Shown piece after piece: positions 1 through 5,755 of a stretch of 8,592 nucleotides of DNA. Position numbers and translations under genes: made by a program. The number at the start of each line of letters is the position of its first letter. Position 1 is the first letter of the stretch. Location of the stretch: positions 1 through 8,592 of the forward strand of contig DASTBT010000139.1 in assembly GCA_035711865.1 (NCBI GenBank), written 5' to 3'. This stretch comes from JAOUEA01 sp035711865. GTDB taxonomy: Bacteria; Actinomycetota; UBA4738; HRBIN12. Under the pieces are notes generated by a model. The model did not search any database and was not told where the DNA came from. It worked only from the letters and a program-made list of their open reading frames with translations.

Positions 1-1109
1 AGGACTTCTGGGCGTCGTTCCCTCAGCAAGACTGCGGCGAGGACGACCCGCGAGCCTGCTACTCGATCGAGCACTTCCTCGAGCTGATGTTCCTGCGCTC
101 CGACACGAACATGCTCGTGCTCTCGGCACTCCCCATCTTCCCCGAGGGAAGCCCGCAGGGCCACGACGTGATGGACCTGACGCGGAAGGTCGCCGCCGCG
201 CTCTGCCGGGACGAGCGCATCCTGCTGCACGGCCAGGCTCTGCCGAACGTGGGTCCGTTGGACGCAGCCCTCGCCGCGATGGAGCACACGGCCGCGGCCT
301 ACCCGGTCGCCGCCTGGAAGACGTTCACGCACTTCCCCGACGCGTTCGAGGGAGACGGCAACGGCTGGTGGCTCGACGACCGTGACCCGAACGAGCGGCA
401 GGTGGGGGAGCGGTTCATCCGCAAGGCCAAGGAGATCGGCACCGACACGATCTGCATCCACAAGGGACTGTCGCTCGGATCGCCGTTCGGCTCACCCGAC
501 GACATGGGGCCGGCGGCCCGCCGCCACCCCGACATGAACTTCGTCGCCTACCACTCCGGGTTCGAGGCCGGCGTGCCCGAGGTGCCGTACACGAAGGCGG
601 CCCGGAACGTCGGCACGAACCGTCTGATCTGGTCGATGGAACGCTCCGGGATCGGCCCGAACGAGAACGTCTACGCCGAGATGGGCACGTCGTGGTGGTT
701 CGTGATGCGCTATCCCGACCAGGCGGCGCACTTCCTCGGGAAGCTGCTGCGCTACGTCGGCGAGGACAACGTGCTGTGGGGGACCGACTGCCTGTTCTAC
801 GGGTCGCCGCAGCCGATGATCCAGGCGCTCCGCGCGTTCCAGATCTCCCCCGAGTTCCAAGAGCGATACGGCTACCCGAAGCTCACGAAGGAGCTGAAGG
901 CGAAGATCCTTGGGCTGAACGGCGCCGCGTTGTACCGGGTGGAGCCGAACACCGAGACGTGCCGGTTCTCCAGGCGCGATCTCGAGCAGATCCGCCGGAA
1001 GCTCCCCGGCCTCAACCGCGTGCTCGGCCCGACGACGATGGCCGAGACGCAGGCCTTCCGCGACGACGACCGCGAGCAGTGGGCCACGATGGCGTCGGTG
1101 CTGGCGTGA
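1..1109 (+). CDS. Amidohydrolase family protein (TIM-barrel metal hydrolase), 5' truncated
   Basis: The reading frame is open from base 3 to a TGA at 1107-1109, giving 368 visible residues; the true start lies left of the window. I read this as the amidohydrolase-2 (PF04909-type) family, metal-dependent hydrolases or decarboxylases on a TIM barrel. Visible barrel-strand signatures are an HKGLS strand (about base 459), a YHSGFE strand (about 550) and a WGTDCLFYG strand (about 779), whose Asp is expected to be the metal/catalytic aspartate near the C-terminus. The N-terminal HxH metal motif would lie upstream and cannot be checked. The C-terminal 60 residues, after the barrel helix 'KILGLNGAALYRV', are an extra tail rich in Arg and Asp. 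The substrate cannot be deduced. A hairpin 8 bases after the stop suggests the transcript ends here. The family call is fairly sure; the function is open. Confidence 0.85.
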   Translation, partial: DFWASFPQQDCGEDDPRACYSIEHFLELMFLRSDTNMLVLSALPIFPEGSPQGHDVMDLTRKVAAALCRDERILLHGQALPNVGPLDAALAAMEHTAAAYPVAAWKTFTHFPDAFEGDGNGWWLDDRDPNERQVGERFIRKAKEIGTDTICIHKGLSLGSPFGSPDDMGPAARRHPDMNFVAYHSGFEAGVPEVPYTKAARNVGTNRLIWSMERSGIGPNENVYAEMGTSWWFVMRYPDQAAHFLGKLLRYVGEDNVLWGTDCLFYGSPQPMIQALRAFQISPEFQERYGYPKLTKELKAKILGLNGAALYRVEPNTETCRFSRRDLEQIRRKLPGLNRVLGPTTMAETQAFRDDDREQWATMASVLA

Positions 1110-1117
1110 ACGGGGGA

Positions 1118-1133
1118 CGTGACGGCGGTCACG
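1118..1133 (+). terminator. Possible hairpin terminator after the amidohydrolase gene
   Basis: CGTGAC (1118-1123), loop GGCG and GTCACG (1128-1133) form a perfect 6-bp stem starting 8 bases after the amidohydrolase stop codon. No T-run follows, so it is not a canonical Rho-independent terminator. High-GC actinobacteria often have such U-less hairpins. A small palindromic protein-binding site is the alternative. Confidence 0.35.
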
Positions 1134-1155
1134 CCTTGAGGTCGGTCGTGAGGTG

Positions 1156-1188
1156 AAGGAGAGGTCGGCCATGCTCACAGGCGTCTGA
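1156..1188 (+). other. Five-codon mini-ORF with a strong Shine-Dalgarno
   Basis: AAGGAG at 1156-1161 is an excellent ribosome binding site, 9 bases before an ATG at 1171. The frame reads Met-Leu-Thr-Gly-Val and stops at TGA 1186-1188. That stop is also the first three bases of the palindrome at 1186-1205. Few sites in this window have such a good ribosome binding site, yet it serves only five codons. It could be a leader peptide, a remnant of a decayed gene, or chance. The peptide has no run of one amino acid that would suggest classic attenuation. Confidence 0.3.
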
Positions 1189-1205
1189 CATCCCCTCTGA
1201 TGTCG
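1186..1205. promoter_or_regulatory. Operator-like palindrome, copy 1 (TGACATC-N6-GATGTCg)
   Basis: TGACATC (1186-1192), six-base spacer CCCTCT, then GATGTCG (1199-1205) is an inverted repeat matching at 6 of 7 positions per arm. Arm sequence and spacer length equal the two copies at 4097 and 4147. It lies 82-101 bases upstream of the putative leaderless start of the RNB gene at 1287 and 77 bases after the amidohydrolase stop. The AT-richer arms in a GC-rich gap and the recurrence favour a dimeric regulator binding site. I do not recognise the regulator family. Confidence 0.55.
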
Positions 1206-1274
1206 TGGAGGGCGACCGAAATCGGACCGCGCCCCGACGCCATGATCGGGAGTCCCTGACAACGAGCCTGCCCG

Positions 1275-1280
1275 TAAGCT
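1275..1280 (+). promoter_or_regulatory. Putative -10 element (TAAGCT) for a leaderless RNB transcript
   Basis: TAAGCT fits the TAnnnT actinobacterial -10 pattern and ends six bases before the GTG at 1287, so the expected transcription start coincides with the start codon. No Shine-Dalgarno precedes that GTG. No convincing -35 was found at 16-18 bases. The same six-base geometry occurs before selD and the FGGY kinase gene. Confidence 0.5.
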
Positions 1281-1286
1281 CCACGC

Positions 1287-2714
1287 GTGCCCCGGCGATC
1301 GATCAGCCTCGTCGCTCCCGCCGACGAGCTGCGCACGACCTTCGAGACGATCCGGGCGGACATCGGCATCCCGGAGGCGTTCTCGACCGACGTGCTGGTC
1401 GAGGCCGAGCGCTCGGCCGGTGGGCCGCGGTTGCCCGACGCCGACCTGACCGACGTGCCGTTCGTGACGCTCGATCCGCCCGAGTCGATGGACCTCGATC
1501 AGGCGTTCCACCTCGAGCGGCACCCACAGGGTGGCTTCCGGCTCCGATACGCGATCGCCGACGCGGCCGCGTTCGTCACTCCGGGCGGCGCGGTCGACGC
1601 CGAGGCGCACAGGCGGGCCGAGACGGCATACAGCCCCGATGGGCGGGCGCCCCTGTACCCGCCGGCGCTCTCGGAGGGCGCCGCCTCGCTGTTGCCCGAT
1701 GGGCCGAGACCCGCTGTCGTCTGGCGCGTGGACGTCGACGCGACCGGCATCCCGGTCGACGCGGACGTCCGGCGTGCCCTCGTCTCGAGCCGGGCCAAGC
1801 TCGGCTACCCCGATGCCCAGGCCGCGATCGACGACGGCGGCGCTGACGGCATGCTGACGCTCCTGCCCGAGATCGGCCGCCTGCTGCAGCAGGCCGAGCA
1901 CGCTCGCGGCGGTGCGAGCCTCGGCGTGCCCACGCAGGAGGTGGTGGAGCGCGACGGAGGTTACACACTGCGGTTCCGAAGGATGCTGCCGGTGGAGGAC
2001 TGGAACGCGCAGCTCTCGCTGCTCACCGGTCGCGTCGCTGCCGACATGATGCTCGGGGCCGGGGTGGGCATCGTGCGGACGATGCCGCCGGCCGACGACG
2101 TCGACGTGGCGCGCCTCCGACGCGTGGCCGAGGGCCTCGGTATCGACTGGCGGGCAGACCTCCCCTATGCCGAGATGCTGCACGGGGTCGACCCGTCGCG
2201 CTCCGACGCCGAGGCGGTCTTCCTGCAGGAGGCCGCGTCGCTGTTCCGCGCGGCCTCGTACGTCGCGTTCGACGGTCCGCCGCCGCCCGATCCGATGCAC
2301 GCGGCGATCGCGGCGCCGTATGCCCACTGCACCGCGCCGTTGCGTCGGCTGGTCGACCGCTACGCGAGCGAGGTGTGCCTTGCGATCTGCTCGGAGACCG
2401 AGGTCCCGGCGTGGGCGCGAGACGCCCTGCCGGCCCTCCCGATCGAGATGGCGCTCGGCGCCGAGCGAGGGAAGCGGCTCGAGCGCACGGTCGTGGATGC
2501 CGTCGAGGCGGCCGTTCTCGCGCCGCTCGTCGGTCAGGAGCACGACGCGCTCGTGATCGACCTGTGGAAGCGTGGCAGGGGAGAGGTCGCGTTGAGGCGC
2601 CCCGCCGTGATCGGTCCCTGCGACGACGTGCACGACCTCGGCGCGAGGGTGCGGGTGCGGCTCGAGGAAGCCGACGTGGCGAAACACACGATCCGCTTCG
2701 CGCGGGTCGGCTGA
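1287..2714 (+). CDS. RNB-domain exoribonuclease (RNase II/R family, short actinobacterial type)
   Basis: This 475-residue protein is a compact member of the RNase II/R family, cytoplasmic Mg-dependent 3'-to-5' RNA exonucleases. The RNB domain fills most of it. The catalytic loop TLDPPESMDLDQA places acidic residues at D63, D69 and D71, matching E. coli RNase II D201, D207 and D209. The fourth position (D210 there) is Gln72. The YSPDGRAPLYP segment (about residues 115-125) and the CTAPLRRLVDRY helix (C348 to Y359; R353/R354 match the RNA-phosphate-contacting arginine region) are typical. There is no room for the N-terminal cold-shock domains of RNase II or RNase R. The last 60 residues look like a small OB/S1-like segment. 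GTG at 1287 is chosen because homology begins soon after and a -10-like hexamer sits six bases upstream. The next gene follows after 72 bases, so co-transcription is possible. Confidence 0.9.
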   Translation: MPRRSISLVAPADELRTTFETIRADIGIPEAFSTDVLVEAERSAGGPRLPDADLTDVPFVTLDPPESMDLDQAFHLERHPQGGFRLRYAIADAAAFVTPGGAVDAEAHRRAETAYSPDGRAPLYPPALSEGAASLLPDGPRPAVVWRVDVDATGIPVDADVRRALVSSRAKLGYPDAQAAIDDGGADGMLTLLPEIGRLLQQAEHARGGASLGVPTQEVVERDGGYTLRFRRMLPVEDWNAQLSLLTGRVAADMMLGAGVGIVRTMPPADDVDVARLRRVAEGLGIDWRADLPYAEMLHGVDPSRSDAEAVFLQEAASLFRAASYVAFDGPPPPDPMHAAIAAPYAHCTAPLRRLVDRYASEVCLAICSETEVPAWARDALPALPIEMALGAERGKRLERTVVDAVEAAVLAPLVGQEHDALVIDLWKRGRGEVALRRPAVIGPCDDVHDLGARVRVRLEEADVAKHTIRFARVG

Positions 2715-2729
2715 TCCGTCGGATTGACC

Positions 2730-2748
2730 CGCCGGCGCTGGTCCGGCG
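2730..2748 (+). terminator. Weak hairpin after the RNB gene
   Basis: CGCCGG (2730-2735), a 7-base loop and CCGGCG (2743-2748) form a 6-bp GC stem starting 16 bases past the RNB stop. No T-run follows. It may attenuate transcription into the next gene. In GC-rich DNA such stems arise easily by chance. Confidence 0.25.
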
Positions 2749-2770
2749 AGAGTACGACCCTCAGCGATCC

Positions 2771-2778
2771 GAAGGGGG
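2771..2778 (+). promoter_or_regulatory. Shine-Dalgarno deciding the start at 2787
   Basis: GAAGGGGG ends 8 bases before the ATG at 2787, ideal spacing. The in-frame GTG at 2781 would be only 2 bases away, and the TTG at 2724 has no ribosome binding site, so 2787 is preferred. Confidence 0.6.
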
Positions 2779-2786
2779 ATGTGTCG

Positions 2787-4067
2787 ATGACCACCCAGAC
2801 CGCGCCGCCCGGGCTCGAGACCGCGCTGAACTTCCCGTTGATCGAGGCCCTGCACGGCAGGCGAGCGCGACGCTTCTCGGCCGGCGCGGTGATCCCCGAC
2901 GGGCCGCTCGCGTTCGAGTCCAAGCTCGACCCGCAGCCGCTCAGCGACCTCGAGAAGATGATCGTGCTGACGTCGGCCGCCGGGAACACCGGGTGGCACT
3001 TCGCGATCACGCGGAACGCGACGTACGCGCCGCACTTCCCGAACTACTCGGGCGCCGCGGGCGGGCGCACGTTCCCGTCGGCGGCCGGCTTCCATGTGAT
3101 GGAGATGTTCCTCACCGACGACGACGGCGTGTACCTGTTCGAGACGCGCGACGCGCCGAAGCTCGTCGATCGCGACCCGGACGCGCCGGTGGACATCGAT
3201 GCGGTCATCGAGGCGCACCGGGGGCGCATCCGCAAGCTCGCCGACGGGCGCATGAACATCCCGCCCGAAGAGCCCTACATGGAGGGCCACAACACGTGGT
3301 GCGTGAACCGTCCGGGAAGCCTGCTGCTGATGCCGGTCGCCGACATCGCGCAGACGCTGATCGCGATCCTCTGCTTCCTGACGCAGAACGGGGCGTCGAT
3401 CTTCGACGACGTGAACGGCGAGCGGATCCCGGGCATGGACGCGTTCCGCGATCTCGTCGACGTCGACGAGCCGTTCCCGCTCACGTTCGTCGAGCAGTAC
3501 GCGCTGACGGAGGCCACGGCCGAGCTCACGACGTCGTGCTACGCGGGCATGCTGATGCTGCAAGGTATGGGCCTCGGCGGATGGATGTTCGACGGCATCG
3601 ACCGGCACACGATCCTCGGTGCGAGCGGCGATCCCGCGGTGCCCGGCCTCGGCTTCAACGTCGAGACCGACGACCGCTGGGCGCTGCCGAACCCGACCGG
3701 CACCGACGGCGTGTACGCGGCCTTCTGTCCGCCGCACTTCCCCGACATGCGCGCGGCGGTCGAGGCGTTCAGCGAGCGGAAGTTCGGCGCGGGCGGTCCG
3801 TTCAACCCCGACACGCCGGGCGCGTGGAGCGAGAGCGCGAAGGTACGCGGCGCGGCCGAGGCGCACTCCGAGGAGTTCAAGGAGTGCGTGGCGACGCAGG
3901 CGCAGTACGTCTTCGATCGCTTCGGGAAGTTCCCAGGCACCGTACCGAGCCTGTTCTGCCTGACCTACCTGCAGGCCCACCACCTGGACCTGTCGTTCTA
4001 CGACGAGCAGTTCGAACCGGGTGCCTACCTGCGCACGCACGCCGAGCACCAGGAACGCTGGCACTGA
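2787..4067 (+). CDS. Uncharacterised protein with nitroreductase/SagB-like N-terminal half
   Basis: From ATG 2787 the protein has 426 residues. I do not recognise a named family. The N-terminal third shows nitroreductase-fold features: an EALHGRRARRF segment (residues 20-30), where nitroreductases place FMN-phosphate-binding arginines; an LSDLEKMIVLTSAAGNTGWH helix (about 52-71); and RTFPSAAGFHVMEMFL followed by GVYLFE (about 93-120), resembling the 'PSaGa..p.e.y...gvY.y' pattern of SagB-type oxidases. A flavin-dependent oxidoreductase is therefore likely. The C-terminal third does not fit the standard fold and is rich in conserved-looking aromatic and histidine positions: FGKFPGTVP, LQAHHLDLSFYD, then GAYLRTHAEHQERWH at the very end. 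There is no signal peptide and no membrane segment. It lies 72 bases after the RNB gene and 30 bases before a palindrome pair. The fold call is moderate; the substrate is unknown. Confidence 0.75.
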   Translation: MTTQTAPPGLETALNFPLIEALHGRRARRFSAGAVIPDGPLAFESKLDPQPLSDLEKMIVLTSAAGNTGWHFAITRNATYAPHFPNYSGAAGGRTFPSAAGFHVMEMFLTDDDGVYLFETRDAPKLVDRDPDAPVDIDAVIEAHRGRIRKLADGRMNIPPEEPYMEGHNTWCVNRPGSLLLMPVADIAQTLIAILCFLTQNGASIFDDVNGERIPGMDAFRDLVDVDEPFPLTFVEQYALTEATAELTTSCYAGMLMLQGMGLGGWMFDGIDRHTILGASGDPAVPGLGFNVETDDRWALPNPTGTDGVYAAFCPPHFPDMRAAVEAFSERKFGAGGPFNPDTPGAWSESAKVRGAAEAHSEEFKECVATQAQYVFDRFGKFPGTVPSLFCLTYLQAHHLDLSFYDEQFEPGAYLRTHAEHQERWH

Positions 4068-4096
4068 GGCGGGGGCAACCTCCACTAGCCATGCGG

Positions 4097-4116
4097 TGAC
4101 ATCACTATCGATGTCA
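4097..4116. promoter_or_regulatory. Operator-like palindrome, copy 2 (TGACATC-N6-GATGTCA)
   Basis: TGACATC (4097-4103), spacer ACTATC and GATGTCA (4110-4116) form a perfect 7-bp inverted repeat. It differs from the copy at 4147 by one spacer base and starts exactly 50 bases before it, about five helical turns. It lies 30 bases after the preceding stop codon and 106-125 bases upstream of selD. Confidence 0.65.
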
Positions 4117-4125
4117 AGGCCGGGG

Positions 4126-4145
4126 CCGGCGTCCGTCGACGCCGG
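4126..4145 (+). terminator. GC-rich hairpin between the two palindromes
   Basis: CCGGCGTC (4126-4133), loop CGTC and GACGCCGG (4138-4145) form a perfect 8-bp stem, the strongest hairpin seen in the window, 59 bases after the upstream stop. No T-run follows. It is the best candidate for ending transcription of the RNB/nitroreductase-like unit, or it could be part of a three-element regulatory structure. GGCCGGCGTC recurs at 4185-4194, probably by chance. Confidence 0.45.
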
Positions 4146-4146
4146 A

Positions 4147-4166
4147 TGACATCACGATCGATGTCA
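4147..4166. promoter_or_regulatory. Operator-like palindrome, copy 3 (TGACATC-N6-GATGTCA)
   Basis: TGACATC (4147-4153), spacer ACGATC and GATGTCA (4160-4166) form a perfect 7-bp inverted repeat. It lies 56-75 bases upstream of the putative leaderless start of selD, a position that could suit an activator or a looping repressor paired with copy 2. Confidence 0.65.
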
Positions 4167-4209
4167 CGCCAGGCCGTCCGCTCCGGCCGGCGTCGGACGC
4201 GTCCCCTCG

Positions 4210-4215
4210 TATGCT
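4210..4215 (+). promoter_or_regulatory. Putative -10 element (TATGCT) for leaderless selD
   Basis: TATGCT matches TAnnnT and ends six bases before the selD ATG at 4222, so transcription would begin at or next to the start codon. No Shine-Dalgarno is present. No clear -35 hexamer is seen at normal spacing, which would fit promoter help from a regulator bound at 4147-4166. Confidence 0.55.
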
Positions 4216-4221
4216 CGTGTC

Positions 4222-5271
4222 ATGCAGACGGAGCAGCGGCTCACGTCGTTCAGCCACGGTGCCGGGTGCGGCTGCAAACTCGGCCCCGACCAGCTGAACG
4301 AGGTCCTCGGCACCCTCACGCTTCCCGGCGTCCCGCCCGACGTGCTCGTCGCGGCCGACACCGGTGACGACGCGGCCGTGTACGCGCTCGACGACGACCG
4401 GGCGCTCGTCGCCACGCTCGACTTCTTCACGCCGATCGTGGACGACCCCTACGACTGGGGACGCATCGCCGCGACGAACGCGATGAGCGACGTGTACGCG
4501 ATGGGCGGCACCCCGTTCCTCGGCTTGAACATCGTCAGCTGGCCGATCGACGACCTGCCGGCCGAGATGCTCGCCCGCGTGCTGCAGGGAGGCGCCGACG
4601 CGGCCGGGGCCGTGTGGGTGCCGGTGCTCGGCGGCCACTCGATCACCGATCCCGAGCCGAAGTACGGCATGGTCGTGCTCGGCTTCGTCGACCCGCGACG
4701 CATGCTTCGGAACTCGACCGCGGTCGCCGGCGATGCCCTCGTGCTCACGAAGCCGCTCGGGCTCGGGATGATCTCGACCGCGGTGAAGCGGGGCGTCGCG
4801 ACCGACGAGATGCTCGCCACGGCCGTTGAACTGATGACCAGCCCGAACCGGGCCGCGAGCGAGGCCGTGAACGAGGTGGGCGCCGACGCCGCGACCGACG
4901 TCACGGGCTTCGGCCTGCTCGGGCACCTCCACCGCATGCTGCTGGCCAGCGGCGTGGCCGCGGAGATCGACGCGAGCGCGGTTCCCACGATCGACGGCGC
5001 GCTCGACCTCGCGCGCTCCGGCGTCGTCGCCGGGGGCACCCAGCGGAACCACGCATACGTCTCGCCCCATGTGGACTGGGGCGAGCTCACCGAGCCCGAG
5101 CAGCACCTGCTCGCCGACGCCCAGACGAGCGGGGGGTTGCTGGTGGCGACACGAGAGCCGGACGCGCTCGTCACCGCGCTCGCGAACCGGGGCGTCACCG
5201 GGCGCATCGTCGGCCACGTCGTCGACGGTCCACCAGGCACCCTCACCGCGCGAGATCGACTCTCGGAATAA
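4222..5271 (+). CDS. selD: Selenide, water dikinase (selenophosphate synthetase)
   Basis: SelD converts selenide and ATP into selenophosphate, the selenium donor for selenocysteine and 2-selenouridine in tRNA. The 349-residue protein matches E. coli SelD almost throughout. The N-terminal FSHGAGCGCK motif puts the catalytic pair at C16 and K19 (E. coli C17 and K20). Both Cys codons in that motif are TGC, so this is a Cys rather than a selenocysteine form. The metal/ATP segments TGDDAAVY, TLDFFTPIVDDPYDWGRIAATNAMSD, AMGG and GGHSI follow. TDVTGFGLLGHL, VAGGTQRN and DAQTSGGLL are typical C-terminal-domain motifs. The ATG is fixed by homology and by the upstream -10-like hexamer. No selA, selB, selenocysteine tRNA or ybbB/selU lies in the window, so the use of selenium here is unknown. 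It has a separate promoter-like region from the sulfur-carrier cluster that follows 85 bases later. Confidence 0.97.
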   Translation: MQTEQRLTSFSHGAGCGCKLGPDQLNEVLGTLTLPGVPPDVLVAADTGDDAAVYALDDDRALVATLDFFTPIVDDPYDWGRIAATNAMSDVYAMGGTPFLGLNIVSWPIDDLPAEMLARVLQGGADAAGAVWVPVLGGHSITDPEPKYGMVVLGFVDPRRMLRNSTAVAGDALVLTKPLGLGMISTAVKRGVATDEMLATAVELMTSPNRAASEAVNEVGADAATDVTGFGLLGHLHRMLLASGVAAEIDASAVPTIDGALDLARSGVVAGGTQRNHAYVSPHVDWGELTEPEQHLLADAQTSGGLLVATREPDALVTALANRGVTGRIVGHVVDGPPGTLTARDRLSE

Positions 5272-5281
5272 CCGACCCCAC

Positions 5282-5290
5282 TGGTAGCAT
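5282..5290 (+). promoter_or_regulatory. Putative extended -10 promoter of the sulfur-carrier cluster
   Basis: TGG-TAGCAT is an extended -10 element (TGn plus TAnnnT) lying 10 bases after the selD stop. Transcription would begin near 5297, giving a leader of about 60 bases before the TTG start at 5357. No good -35 was found, which is tolerable for an extended -10. Confidence 0.45.
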
Positions 5291-5302
5291 TTGCACCTGC
5301 AA
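5291..5302. promoter_or_regulatory. Small palindrome at the expected transcription start
   Basis: TTGCA-CC-TGCAA is a perfect 5-bp inverted repeat directly after the -10-like hexamer, where a repressor could block initiation. It is short and unique in the window, so chance is a real possibility. Confidence 0.25.
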
Positions 5303-5356
5303 CGGCGGTGGACGGCGGCGTCTGCGTTGCTGCTGCATCCCACGGGAGCACAGGAC

Positions 5357-5755
5357 TTGAGCCAACTCGAGAGCGTCTTCATCAAGGAGATCGTGGAGCA
5401 GGGACTCCGCGAGTTCCCGAACGAATGCTGCGGCGTGATCGCCGCGGCCGACGGCGTGCCGGTGAAGGTCTTCCCGATGAAGAACGCCGACGCGAGCCCT
5501 GTGACCTATCGGCTCGACGGCAAGGAGCAGTTGCAGGTCTTCGACGAGATCGAGGAGCTGGGCTGGGAGCTCTGGGCGATCTACCACTCGCACACCCACT
5601 CCGGGGCCTATCCGAGCGAGACCGACGTCAAGCTGGCCTTCTATCCCGAGGCTCGGTACATCGTGGTCTCGCTCACCGACCGCGAGGACCCCGTGATCCG
5701 CTCGTTCTTCATCACCGACGGCGAGGTCACCGAGGAGGAGTTGACGATCTCGTGA
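5357..5755 (+). CDS. JAMM/MPN+ zinc metalloprotease of the Mec type (M67 family)
   Basis: From TTG 5357 the protein has 132 residues, normal for bacterial M67 JAMM proteases. All zinc-site residues are present: the general-base glutamate E23 in FPNECCG, and H77-S-H79 followed after seven residues by S87-E-T-D90, the complete JAMM signature. In Mycobacterium, Mec removes cysteine from the CysO-cysteine adduct; relatives such as QbsD trim C-terminal residues from a carrier to expose Gly-Gly. The carrier encoded two genes downstream ends Gly-Gly-Arg, so a trimming role is plausible here. TTG is chosen because GGGAG (5344-5348) lies 8 bases upstream and the family's N-terminal helix starts right after. 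The frame stays open upstream to a TTG at 5291, but that has no ribosome binding site. The stop overlaps the next GTG by four bases (GTGA), indicating translational coupling. Confidence 0.9.
   Translation: MSQLESVFIKEIVEQGLREFPNECCGVIAAADGVPVKVFPMKNADASPVTYRLDGKEQLQVFDEIEELGWELWAIYHSHTHSGAYPSETDVKLAFYPEARYIVVSLTDREDPVIRSFFITDGEVTEEELTIS

Noticed and set aside
1138..1168. Direct repeat GAGGTCGG at 1138-1145 and 1161-1168
   Set aside because: Eight bases in GC-rich DNA with no further copies; readily explained by chance.
2724..2786. An upstream TTG start (2724) for the nitroreductase-like gene
   Set aside because: It has no ribosome binding site, the added 21 residues look like translated intergenic DNA, and a well-spaced Shine-Dalgarno marks 2787.
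492..4085. A 1197-codon open frame on the minus strand
   Set aside because: It lies antisense to three well-supported genes. Its translation is dominated by Arg, Val, Asp, Gly and His with no recognisable domain. Such long shadow frames are common in GC-rich DNA.
2375..4099. A 574-codon plus-strand frame overlapping the RNB and nitroreductase-like genes
   Set aside because: Arg/Ala-rich translation without domains, out of frame with two genes that have proper motifs.
4097..4166. A CRISPR-like or mobile-element end structure
   Set aside because: Only two repeats of 20 bases with one 30-base gap, each repeat fully palindromic, no third unit nearby, no transposase and no target duplication.
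4267..4278. A possible selenocysteine (TGA) in the SelD active site
   Set aside because: Both active-site cysteine codons are TGC; no in-frame TGA occurs.
4114..5385. A 423-codon minus-strand frame
   Set aside because: It is fully antisense to selD and its promoter, with low-complexity composition and no family match; a codon-bias shadow.
5308..5751. An N-terminal extension of the MoeB-like frame across the JAMM gene
   Set aside because: The frame is open by composition only. MoeB homology begins right after the GTG at 5752, which has a ribosome binding site and a GTGA overlap.
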